Below are positions 24,553 through 33,001 of a stretch of DNA of 64,000 bases, in pieces. Source of the stretch: Algoriphagus locisalis (GTDB lineage: Bacteria > Bacteroidota > Bacteroidia > Cytophagales > Cyclobacteriaceae). The stretch is from assembly GCF_900116615.1 (NCBI RefSeq), contig NZ_FPBF01000010.1, forward strand, positions 58,762 to 122,761. Reading direction: 5' to 3'. The position numbers were made by a program, and so were the translations under genes. The notes under the pieces are model-generated. The model did not search any database, was not told the origin of the DNA, and worked only from the letters and a program-made list of their open reading frames with translations. Each line of letters starts with the position of its first letter. The first letter of the stretch is position 1.

Positions 24553-26169
24553 ATGTTAACCACAGAAATCAGAAACAAGGTTCAAAGTCTTTGGAGTAGG
24601 CTTTGGTCCGGTGGGTTTTCCAATCCTATTAGTGCCATTGAACAAATTTCCTATCTCCTGTTCATGAAACGGCTTGAGAATTTTCATGCTGATACTCCAC
24701 AGGAATACAAATGGAGCCATTACCATAAAATAAAAGGCAATGATTTAATTCCGCACATTAAGGGTAAGGTTTTTCCGTACATCAAAACTCAACTTGCCCG
24801 AGAGGGTGATCCTTTTGCCGATGCTATGGAAGATGCCTCTTTCCGCATCAATGATCCTACACTGCTGGAAGATGCCATAAAGTCCATTGATGATATTTAT
24901 ACCGAAATAGAGCGGCAGGAAGCAGAGGACAATCAGCATTTTCAAGACATTCAGGGTGATGTGTACGAGCACTTGCTAAAGCAAACAAGTGAAGCAGGTA
25001 AAAATGGACAGTTTCGTACTCCACGACATATTATCCAAATGATGGCCGAAATGCTAGACCCCGATTTGGATGGAAAAATCTGTGATCTTGCTTGTGGTTC
25101 GGGTGGCTTCCTCGTTGGGGCTTATCAATACATTATCACCAAATATTCTTCTCAGAAAGAAGAAGATGTAAATGGACTGCCCAAAGGCATAGATGGCGAT
25201 TTGCTTACTGAGGAACAAAAAAACAAACTCAAACAAAATACATTTTACGGTTTTGACATCGACCAAACTATGGTTCGCATTGCTACTATGAATTTAATGA
25301 TGCATGGAATTACACGCCCTGACATAACCCATCTTGATACTCTTTCTGATCGGTATGAGCAGTATGAAGTTGACCGCTATGTGGAAATTTGGAAAAAGGA
25401 AAATGAGAATGAACCGGTTTTAGAAATTGATGACGAAAAAAGGCTAGAGATCAGCGCAGAGAAATACCGCTACATTTTGGCTAACCCACCTTTTACGGGA
25501 AAGATAAACAGCCTTACTATCAGTGAGAATTTAAATCGCGCTTACCAACCAAAATATAAGGATGAGGAAAGGGTTAGCCAAACTGTGCAATCTGAACTGT
25601 TATTTCTAGAACGTATAATCTTTATGTTAGAAGAAGGTGGTAAAGCTGCTGTTATTGTACCAGAGGGATTACTATACAACTCGGGGTCTGCTCATAAAAC
25701 TGTCCGACAGGTTCTTATGACAGATTGCGATCTCGAAGGAGTAGTTTCTCTTCCAGAAGGTGTATTTATGCCGTATACAGGGGTAAAGACGTCTATTTTA
25801 CTCTTTAAAAAGGGGCAATGGAGGAATAACCAGCCCCAAGAAACAAAAGTCTGGTTTTACAACATGAAATCTGATGGTTATTCTTTAGATGCTAACCGAA
25901 GAAGGTTGAAAGACCAACCGCTTCCCGAAGCTATCAAAGGTTGGAAAGACAGGGATGATGAAGATCAAAGTGATAGAAAACTTCAACATTTTGCCATACC
26001 ATATGAAGAAATTGCACAAAATGGTTTTGAGTTAAATTTCAATCTCTATCAAGATTTTATTTATGAGCCGAATGGTTATCGTGAACCAAAAGAGATACTT
26101 GAGCAGTTGAATTCGCTTGAAACGGAAATTCTAAAAGGGTTAGAAGAAATTAGAGCATATGAGTTCTAA
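24553..26169 (+). CDS. hsdM: Type I modification methyltransferase subunit HsdM
   Basis: The 538 residues carry an N-terminal helical HsdM_N region (about 5-140: NPISAIEQISYLLFMKRLE) and an N6-adenine methyltransferase domain: motif I DLACGSGGFLVGAY (about 178-191), motif IV LANPPFTG (Asn311) and the downstream LPEGVFMPYTGVKTSILLF. Length is typical. HsdM binds S-adenosylmethionine and methylates adenine within the target chosen by HsdS. The stop overlaps the hsdS start by 11 bases. No hsdR gene exists in the window, so the partner that cuts unmethylated DNA would have to be the ATPase/HNH pair or be encoded elsewhere. Confidence 0.93.
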   Translation: MLTTEIRNKVQSLWSRLWSGGFSNPISAIEQISYLLFMKRLENFHADTPQEYKWSHYHKIKGNDLIPHIKGKVFPYIKTQLAREGDPFADAMEDASFRINDPTLLEDAIKSIDDIYTEIERQEAEDNQHFQDIQGDVYEHLLKQTSEAGKNGQFRTPRHIIQMMAEMLDPDLDGKICDLACGSGGFLVGAYQYIITKYSSQKEEDVNGLPKGIDGDLLTEEQKNKLKQNTFYGFDIDQTMVRIATMNLMMHGITRPDITHLDTLSDRYEQYEVDRYVEIWKKENENEPVLEIDDEKRLEISAEKYRYILANPPFTGKINSLTISENLNRAYQPKYKDEERVSQTVQSELLFLERIIFMLEEGGKAAVIVPEGLLYNSGSAHKTVRQVLMTDCDLEGVVSLPEGVFMPYTGVKTSILLFKKGQWRNNQPQETKVWFYNMKSDGYSLDANRRRLKDQPLPEAIKGWKDRDDEDQSDRKLQHFAIPYEEIAQNGFELNFNLYQDFIYEPNGYREPKEILEQLNSLETEILKGLEEIRAYEF

Positions 26170-27604
26170 ACGAGTTAAAATAAAAGACCTTGTAGATCTC
26201 ATAAATGGACACCCATTCAAACCAGAAGATTGGGGGCAAGATGGTAGGAAGATCATAAGAATACAAAACCTGAATAACCCTGATGCCGAGTTTAATTACA
26301 CCACGAGGGAGGTTGATGAAAAATATATTGTTAGGAATGGAGATATTCTCATTTCGTGGGCAGGCTCACTTTCTTCTTTTGGGGCATTTAAATGGTCTGA
26401 TAAAGATGCTCTTTTGAATCAGCACATTTTTAAAGTGGTCTTCAAAACAGAAGAGGTAGACCATTCCTATTTTCAACATGTTGCAAACCAAGCATTAAAG
26501 GAATTATTACAAAAGACAAGAGGGTTAGGGTTAAAACACCTGAAGAAAGGGCAGATAGAAGAATATGAGTTCGAACTTCCAGATAGTGGGAAACAAATAA
26601 GGATAGCTAAAGGGCTTAATCTTATTCAAAAATTAATCAGTGTTCGAATAGAGACATTAGACCTATTACATGATTATTTGTCGAATAGCTTTTTAAAGAT
26701 GTTTTTAGAGAATCGGCAATTTTTGGAAGATTCTAATTCTTGGGGAACCATCGATGAAGTAATTGAGAGTTCAGTTTATGGAACTTCTAAAAAGGCAAAT
26801 ACCAATGGCGCAGGTATTCCAGTTTTAAGAATGAATAATATAACATATCGGGGAGAAATTAAGCTTGATAACTTAAAATGGGTTGAATTTTATGAGAGCG
26901 AAAGCCAAAGACTATCCTTACAAAACGGTGATGTTCTGTTTAACAGGACTAATAGCAAAGAATTGGTAGGAAAGACAGCTGTATGGGATCGAGGTGAAGG
27001 CTATACTTTTGCAGGATATTTAGTTAAAATAGTTCTGAAAGATAATCGAATGACTCCTTATTATTTTTCAGGGTATTTAAATTCAAAATTTGGCAAGAAG
27101 ATACTTTTTAGCAAAGGTAAATCTTCAGGAAGTCTTGTGAATTTTAGTCCTCCTCTCTTAAAAAGCCAAAAAATTCTAATCCCTCCAATGGAGCTTCAAA
27201 ATAAATATGATGCTTTACATATTGAGATAAATAACCAGAAGAAGCAATTAAGAAAATCTCTTGAATTGCTTGAAGAATTCTTCGAAGCCTTTTTGTATAA
27301 AACTTTTGGAAAAGTAAAAGAAGCTGAGTCAGATGACATAGATAGGCTCATGAATGACGAAATTCAACTCGAACTCTTCCTTAATACCATAAACACTTCG
27401 GATTATGAGACTGAAGAAGAATACAATTTAGACATAGAACGTTTGCACAAAATCCTTGACCGAACCATACTGAAAAACAATGAGGATTCAAAGTATTTAA
27501 AAGGCATTGTGCAGCGATTAGAAGGAGACAAAATAATTCTCGAAACCAATAAAGAATATAAATACCGTAAAAGCGATGAAGCTACTCAGGATAAAGATCA
27601 GTAG
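26159..27604 (+). CDS. hsdS: Type I specificity subunit HsdS
   Basis: The 481-residue protein has two target-recognition domains. TRD1 covers about 1-150 (VKIKDLVDLINGHPFKPEDW ... GDILISWAGS), followed by a helical spacer (about 150-185). TRD2 covers about 195-350 (WGTIDEVIESSVYGTSKKAN, IPVLRMNNI, LQNGDVLFNRTNS), with a second spacer helix (LHIEINNQKKQLRKSLELLE). An extra C-terminal extension (about 390-481) is longer than in most HsdS proteins. HsdS decides the bipartite target sequence. It overlaps hsdM upstream and the AAA ATPase gene downstream (by 29 bases), so the whole set is one operon. Confidence 0.92.
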   Translation: MSSKRVKIKDLVDLINGHPFKPEDWGQDGRKIIRIQNLNNPDAEFNYTTREVDEKYIVRNGDILISWAGSLSSFGAFKWSDKDALLNQHIFKVVFKTEEVDHSYFQHVANQALKELLQKTRGLGLKHLKKGQIEEYEFELPDSGKQIRIAKGLNLIQKLISVRIETLDLLHDYLSNSFLKMFLENRQFLEDSNSWGTIDEVIESSVYGTSKKANTNGAGIPVLRMNNITYRGEIKLDNLKWVEFYESESQRLSLQNGDVLFNRTNSKELVGKTAVWDRGEGYTFAGYLVKIVLKDNRMTPYYFSGYLNSKFGKKILFSKGKSSGSLVNFSPPLLKSQKILIPPMELQNKYDALHIEINNQKKQLRKSLELLEEFFEAFLYKTFGKVKEAESDDIDRLMNDEIQLELFLNTINTSDYETEEEYNLDIERLHKILDRTILKNNEDSKYLKGIVQRLEGDKIILETNKEYKYRKSDEATQDKDQ

Positions 27605-29246
27605 CGAGTTCAGCAGCCTTCAGGAAGGTTTTGAGCTACACTTTCGCGATCCTTTTAAAGAAGGGCGTGATACAAATGAGGATTGGCAGCAATTTCATCC
27701 TTTCTGCTTCGCAGGTCTTAATGGCAGCGGTAAATCAAATGTACTGGAAGCACTTTCAGGAATTTTCTATCATCTTGAAAGTTGTGCTAATGTCAACCAG
27801 CCCGAAAACTTCAAGGAGCGTTTCAAATCACAAGAGGGAAAACCAGATGCTTATGAGTTAGCCTATTACATTAAACCAAAGACTGAAAAAGGCGAGTATC
27901 AAATCGAAAACATGGTATTGGTTATGGTGACTAAGAAAAAGGACGAATCACCTGAAATGAAATGGCAGCCTTATCCATTTGAAGGTGAAAAAATGCGCGA
28001 TGTTGAAATTGTTTCTAAAGAAAAAGCTACTATTCCTGCTCCAGGCAAAAATTACCTTCCTGACCTTATCATTGCTTATTCATCAGGGGAAAATGAGATA
28101 CTCAGCATTCCATTCCTGAAAACCCGGCTGGTACATTTCGATGAATACAAAGAAGCCATTGCAGGCAATATTGACTATGAAAAGCCGGAAAGCAACATGG
28201 TATACATCGACTATGAAATGAGTCAGGCTGTGTTACTTTCTAATTATATGTTTCAGGATAAAGAATCCGTATTGAAGCCACTCGATAAATACCTGGATAT
28301 TTTAGATATCAAGCGGTTTCGAATGAACCTCAATATTGGACATCAACTCGAAAAACAGCCTATACTTAAACAGTTTGAAAAAACCCTTCAGAAATTCAAA
28401 AATTGTGGAACGGTAAGATTTGATAACGGCAAAAAGCTTTTACTGGATTTTTGGGTTAACGATGATACCAAAGAAGCCTTTCGCAAGAACTTCAAAGGTG
28501 GAATATATGAGCTTTTTCAAGCATTTCAAGTACTGTACACTCTTAACTACCGAACCGCAGATTATGGTGCTAAGTCCGAAGTATATGGATCTCAAGGTTA
28601 CTATACACACGGAAAAATTAATATGCCGGGCCCATTAGACAAAACCTTTTATTTTCTGGATTACTACATCCAAAAACGAATGAAGGGAACAGGTGAGATT
28701 AAAGAGTTACTACTCAAACAACTATCAGACGGAGAACAGCAATTTCTGCATTCATTAGGCATTTGCCTCATGCTCAAAAGCAAAAGTGCACTTCTTTTGC
28801 TTGATGAGCCTGAGACACACTTTAATCCTGATTGGCGGTCAAAATTCATTAGCACACTAAAAAAGAGCTTGGAAGTCACGGGAAGCAATGACATAGGGCG
28901 GGATATTCTCATTACTTCACATTCACCCTTTATCATTTCTGATTGCCTACCCGACAAAGTGATTTACTTCAGACGTAAAAAGGAAAACCAAAAAGAAGTG
29001 GAAGGGATTAGTGCCCGAGAATTGAATTTTAAATCATTTGGAGCTTCGGTTGACATCATTTTAGAAGTGCTTTTTGGAAAACGTCAATCTATTGGAAACC
29101 TTGCTCGAACAAAGTTGCAGTACGACCTTAAACAAGTAAAAACAAAAGCCGATGTAGATGCCATCAAAGAACAGGTTAGCGATATGGGCGAATCCATTGA
29201 AAAAGATCTGCTACTTGCCAGCCTCAACCAACTTAACCTGCAATAA
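27576..29246 (+). CDS. Restriction-associated AAA family ATPase (PtuA-like)
   Basis: This 556-residue SMC/ABC-like ATPase has Walker A GLNGSGKSNVLEAL (about 47-60), a long central insert, the ABC signature-like LSDGEQQFLHSLG, Walker B LLLLDEPETHFNPDW (about 406-420) and the H-loop ITSHSPFII. It matches the restriction-system-associated AAA ATPases encoded with HsdM/HsdS. Together with the HNH gene that starts at its last base (29246), the layout is that of a Septu-type pair (PtuA ATPase and PtuB HNH nuclease). The ATPase would control or deliver the nuclease when foreign DNA is sensed. Start and overlap with hsdS show translational coupling. Confidence 0.85.
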   Translation: MKLLRIKISSEFSSLQEGFELHFRDPFKEGRDTNEDWQQFHPFCFAGLNGSGKSNVLEALSGIFYHLESCANVNQPENFKERFKSQEGKPDAYELAYYIKPKTEKGEYQIENMVLVMVTKKKDESPEMKWQPYPFEGEKMRDVEIVSKEKATIPAPGKNYLPDLIIAYSSGENEILSIPFLKTRLVHFDEYKEAIAGNIDYEKPESNMVYIDYEMSQAVLLSNYMFQDKESVLKPLDKYLDILDIKRFRMNLNIGHQLEKQPILKQFEKTLQKFKNCGTVRFDNGKKLLLDFWVNDDTKEAFRKNFKGGIYELFQAFQVLYTLNYRTADYGAKSEVYGSQGYYTHGKINMPGPLDKTFYFLDYYIQKRMKGTGEIKELLLKQLSDGEQQFLHSLGICLMLKSKSALLLLDEPETHFNPDWRSKFISTLKKSLEVTGSNDIGRDILITSHSPFIISDCLPDKVIYFRRKKENQKEVEGISARELNFKSFGASVDIILEVLFGKRQSIGNLARTKLQYDLKQVKTKADVDAIKEQVSDMGESIEKDLLLASLNQLNLQ

Positions 29247-30301
29247 TGCTTCGAACTATCACCCCAAAAGCAAACGATCCCATTTTCGGCCTACAAAAAC
29301 TGGCAGAACACATTGTTTGTGACCTATGGTGTGAAGCAGATGAAAATGACTGTCTTAGCAAGTTAAAGATGGAACATGAAACCATTGTGAATGCCTACGG
29401 CTGGTTAAAAGATGAAATACTCTCAATTTACGAGCGGTGCGAAGGTTTAAGTCCGGTTGAGTTACTGAAAATTAAGCAAGCCTTTCATCAAAATAATGAC
29501 ATCGAGGAATTGTGCAATGGTAAACCTCCGGTTTACCTGGACAATCTTCCAGCAGTGGTAGAAGATAAGATGAAGCCCTTATTTGTCAAATTCTATGAAG
29601 AACTTTTGGAAAGGGCTAAAGTTGATGGTGATAAACTTGAGTATTACGAAGCTCTATACAAAGCCAATCGTTTTCATAATTGTACCTGTTGTGGTTTTAT
29701 GAAATTTGATACTGGGCAACTTGAACGAAGAGAAGCCTATGACCATTATCTGCCCAAATCGAAATATCCCTTTGCAAGCATTAACTTTAAGAATCTTGTT
29801 CCTCTTTGTTACAAATGCAATTCGGACCAAAAGAAAGACAAAGACCCGATTGAGGGAGGAAGAAAAGCGTTTTATCCATTTCGTACACAACCTATCAATC
29901 TTGAAATTTCGACTACACTTTCAAGCGAATTTGTTAATTCACTATATGATTCGGTTGTAAATGATATAGACGAGATTGATACTGTACCACCCAAAATTAA
30001 AGACATTGAAATCACCATTACCTCAGTTGAACAGGAACAAGTTGAAACCTGGAATGATTTGTTCCGCATAAGGGCTCGCTTTTCAGAAACAACAGGTCAA
30101 TTTAGTTTTCGTTTGCTTAGGAAAATGAGTAGGCATTTTAGGTCTGAAAAAGACAAAAATTCCTCATGGAATTATATCCAGACTTTAGATCATTACATTG
30201 ACGAATTTAAACCAGATCCAGATTTAGATGAGAACTATTTAAAAATACCATTCTTGAATGCTGCTAAAAAGTGTGATTCTCTAATCGAAGTATATGGTTG
30301 A
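29246..30301 (+). CDS. HNH endonuclease (PtuB-like), partner of the AAA ATPase
   Basis: The 351 residues include a zinc-bound HNH module at about 140-200: FHNCTCCGFMKFDTG (Cys146, Cys149), REAYDHYLPKSKYP with the catalytic D-H pair, and NLVPLCYKCNSDQKKDKDP with the second Cys-x-x-Cys and the final Asn. HNH nucleases nick or cut DNA using one metal ion. The gene overlaps the ATPase gene by one base and ends the operon. In Septu systems the small HNH protein depends on its ATPase. Here both are fused in context to a type I methylase and specificity subunit, suggesting HsdM/S supplies the self/non-self mark. The N- and C-terminal helical regions are not recognised. Confidence 0.85.
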   Translation: MLRTITPKANDPIFGLQKLAEHIVCDLWCEADENDCLSKLKMEHETIVNAYGWLKDEILSIYERCEGLSPVELLKIKQAFHQNNDIEELCNGKPPVYLDNLPAVVEDKMKPLFVKFYEELLERAKVDGDKLEYYEALYKANRFHNCTCCGFMKFDTGQLERREAYDHYLPKSKYPFASINFKNLVPLCYKCNSDQKKDKDPIEGGRKAFYPFRTQPINLEISTTLSSEFVNSLYDSVVNDIDEIDTVPPKIKDIEITITSVEQEQVETWNDLFRIRARFSETTGQFSFRLLRKMSRHFRSEKDKNSSWNYIQTLDHYIDEFKPDPDLDENYLKIPFLNAAKKCDSLIEVYG

Positions 30302-30340
30302 TTTTGTTAATGTAAACTTCACGTATTAAATAAAAATAAA

Positions 30341-31290
30341 GAGGGTGTAAGATAAACTCTGTCTAAAGCATTAAAATTTAGTTAAAGTTTATAAGATAGA
30401 GCAGTATGAAAGAAGAAGAATCAGCATTCAAGAAAAAAGTATTAAAACAGTTTTTATCAGGTGACAACCTATTCGGAAAGGATGGTGCCTTAGCACCTCT
30501 ACTGAAGGATTTTCTGGAAGAATCCCTGCAGGCAGAGATGTAAGATCATCTCCGGGATGAAGAAAACGGTTGGTCGTCGGGAAACAAGCGAAACGGCACA
30601 GGCAAGAAGACAGTCAAGAGTGGCCTTGGTGAAGTGAAGCTGGAAACACCTCAAGACCGTGATAGTAGCTTTGAGCCAAAGATCATAGAGAAGAGGCAAC
30701 GGATATTGGCAGACAGCCTTGAAGATCAGATTATAGCCCTCTATGGCATGGGTAGCAGCATGCGTGATATATCCGCCCATATCAAGGAGATGTATGATGC
30801 TGAGGTATCCACGGAGGTTATCATTGATATTACCGACCGGATCATTCCCAAGGTAAAAGAATGGCAGAACCGCCCGTTGGAGGATATTTACTGTATCGTA
30901 TGGCTGGATGCCATGCACTTCAAGGTTCGGGAAGATGGTAAGGTGAAGCATAAGGCCCTGTACAATGTTTTGGGTATCAACAAGAAAGGAAAGAAAGAGC
31001 TGTTGGGGATGTACCTGTCTGAAAGTGAAGGTGCCAACTTCTGGTTACAAGTGCTAAGTGATCTGCAGCACCGTGGGGTAAAGGATATCCTAATCGCCTG
31101 TACAGATAACCTGACGGGCTTCCCTGAGGCAATCCAGTCTATTTTCCCTAAGGCTGAGGTACAGCTCTGTATCATCCACCAGATCCGCAACAGTCTGAAG
31201 TATGTGGCCAGTAAGGAGCAGAAGGAGTTTGCCGCTGACCTGAAACTTATCTATGGGGCAGATACCAAAGATCAGGCAGAGTCGGAGATG
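30341..31290 (+). mobile_element. Truncated IS256-family insertion sequence
   Basis: The left end begins about 40 bp after the HNH stop, with a terminal-repeat-like start GAGGGTGTAAGATAAACTCT at 30341-30360. The element contains a mutated transposase and stops abruptly at about 31290, where the sequence jumps into an unrelated reading frame. No matching right terminal repeat is seen, so a deletion has removed the right end together with the start of the next gene. Confidence 0.75.
30406..31290 (+). pseudogene. IS256-family transposase, broken
   Basis: Translation from the ATG at 30406 reads an IS256-type transposase (Mutator superfamily DDE). An in-frame TAA at 30541-30543 follows QAEM, and the frame then resumes with DHLRDEENGWSSGNKRNGTG. 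The first DDE acidic residue is in IVWLDAMHFKVRE, the second in IACTDNLTGFPEAI, followed by VQLCIIHQIRNSLKYV. The region with the catalytic Glu is lost, because homology ends at about 31290 after DQAESEM. The last 27 residues of the open frame (LPKTIFSNLF onward) are out-of-frame reading of the neighbouring gene. The element is therefore not active. Confidence 0.85.
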
Positions 31291-31814
31291 TTACCAAAAA
31301 CTATCTTTTCCAATTTATTTTCAGATCATTTTATAGGTTGGACAATGCAGGGCTTTCAGCAGAGTTTAAGGTGAAATACTTCGACCTCATGCAGCAAAAC
31401 AGATTTCTTAAATCTATTGATCCAGTTTCTATTCTAAAAGCGTTAAGTGAAATTCTAACGCTGAAGAAAAAGAATAGCTTTCAGTTCTCTTTTACTACTA
31501 AGATGATCAATCTAATTGATCCTAGTTATCCAATCTATGATTCTAAAGTTTCAAAGGCCATTATTGGATCATCTAATAGTCCTAGCGGAGATTTTGAAAA
31601 GAAATTAAAAGTTTATTCAGCAAGACATGAAGTGATTAGAGAAACCTACGCTTATATTATAGATAGTAAGTCCTTTGGGTCTATATTCTCTGACTTTGAT
31701 AAATCCTTTCTAGGTAATGAGTTATCGGAGCTTAAGAAGCTTGATTTTATCTTTTGGTGCTACGGGAAGCTGGTGCATAAGCTTGAGTCTAAAGCTGAGT
31801 TTAAATTTTTTTGA
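31291..31814 (+). CDS. 3' part of a truncated gene, unknown function
   Basis: The reading frame is open from the IS junction (TKNYLFQFIFRSFYRLDNAG) to 31814. A TTG at 31338 could serve as start, but the protein pattern clearly continues upstream, so the true 5' end was lost with the right end of the insertion sequence. The protein is helical, with a segment TTKMINLIDPSYPIYDSKVS that recalls helix-hairpin-helix or base-excision-like folds; I cannot name the family. It runs convergently towards the HTH gene that starts at 32071, with 11 bp between the stops. Confidence 0.5.
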
Positions 31815-31825
31815 ATTGAATACAA

Positions 31826-32071
31826 TTATTCCCAATTGAAATCCAGAAATACTTTTGGGTGAACTTTTAAAATTTTAGCAAATCTTTCCAGTTCACTAAT
31901 CCCAAAATTTGTTTCTCCTCTCAAGACTCTTCCAATTTGCCTATTGTCGTCAGCTTGGAATAATTCTGCAATTTCTTCCTGCGTTATATCTTGTTCATCA
32001 GCAAGTTCCAAAATCTTGGAGCTGACCTTATCAATAAATGCTTGGTTTTTGTAATTTGGCTTTCTTCCCAC
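31826..32071 (-). CDS. Xre-family HTH regulator
   Basis: This 81-residue protein has a helix-turn-helix core: ILELADEQDITQEEIAELFQ, then ADDNRQIGRVLRGETNFGIS and ELERFAKILKVHPKVFLDF. The basic start GRKPNYKNQAF precedes it. Such proteins act as repressors or antitoxins. The natural partner may be the truncated gene that converges on it, but they are on opposite strands, so this is uncertain. A palindrome at 32106-32121, 35 bp before the start codon, is a good candidate for its own operator. Confidence 0.75.
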   Translation of the reverse strand: MGRKPNYKNQAFIDKVSSKILELADEQDITQEEIAELFQADDNRQIGRVLRGETNFGISELERFAKILKVHPKVFLDFNWE

Positions 32072-33001
32072 ATAACAATAGTCATGAATTAAGTAAATTT
32101 TTATTAGGACATATTTGTCCTTTTATAAGTTATTATTAACTTAGATGCGATTAGAGAAATCTAATCTGCAAACTTTCATATTGAACGCATTTGCACTTGT
32201 GAGTCTCGTCTTAGGAAACTGGTAATTTCAATTGAGGAACGGGATAAATAAGTGAGGATGCTCACGCCTTTGGCGTGGGCTACTTACTTGCTTGTTCCTC
32301 AGGTATACCAGTACCTCTAAGACAGCTTGTTTGAGTCCACGCCTCTTTTTTGGCTTGTTCTCAACTTGGACTATCGTTATAACCCAAGTATCATGGAACA
32401 GATGGTGATTTTTTCTGGATTAAGTTGCTTCCCGGGATCAGTATTCCGGAAGAAGGATCTGTCTGCGCTTTTTTACATTGGGTCACATTGCTCATTACCT
32501 ATTGCCTGTTATTCATTACCAGAGGAGCAGGGCATTATCGCGGTAGATCGCCTGTATCCCCTGAAGCCCAAGAATCCGATTTGAAGGATTCGACTTTTAT
32601 CGCCGATTAAGGGGAGGTGCACATCCCTGAGCAGATCGGTTACCACACACTCACGTCAGCAAGCTCACAGTAGCCGGTAGAGCTGACACATTTCTTAGTA
32701 TTTATTTATTGCTGGTTCGACAGGCTCACCACAAGTGGTTGGCCAAGTAGGCTAAGGTGGAAAAACTATGTCTTGTGATAAGTAGCAAGTAGCAGGTATC
32801 AAGTAGCAAGAAGCTAGAATCAAAAGTTAAGCTTGTCTTCCGAAGGTAGGAGGCAAGAACCTAGCGTCGTGATTCTACTTTAAGCTTCCTGATTTTCTAC
32901 TGGTCTCATTGCGGACAGGTGCTAATACGCTTCGACTTCGCTCAGCGTGACAAACATCGGACACCCGACACCCGACACCCAGCATTACAAACATCAAAAG
33001 C
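32072..33001. repeat. Long gene-free stretch with hairpins and tandem repeats
   Basis: About 930 bp without a convincing gene. It holds a strong imperfect hairpin at 32249-32290 (core CTCACGCC-TTT-GGCGTGGG), a tandem AAGTAGC/CAAGTAG run at 32780-32815, a REP-like hairpin (CGCTTCGACTTCGCTCAGCG) at 32929-32948, and three tandem copies of CGACACC-type units at 32958-32980. The TlpA/SusC/SusD promoter should lie in the last 200 bp. Confidence 0.5.
32106..32121. promoter_or_regulatory. Palindromic candidate operator of HTH gene
   Basis: AGGACA-TATT-TGTCCT is a perfect inverted repeat located 35 bp upstream of the HTH start (minus strand), where a self-repressor would be expected to bind. Confidence 0.45.

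Noticed and set aside
30406..31374. Reading the transposase frame to 31374 as one protein
   Set aside because: After about 31290 the sequence no longer matches a transposase, and a different frame carries the coding signal of the neighbouring truncated gene.
32327..32610. Short overlapping plus-strand ORFs in the 930-bp gap
   Set aside because: Low-complexity composition, two frames open over the same bases, no homology pattern and no start context.
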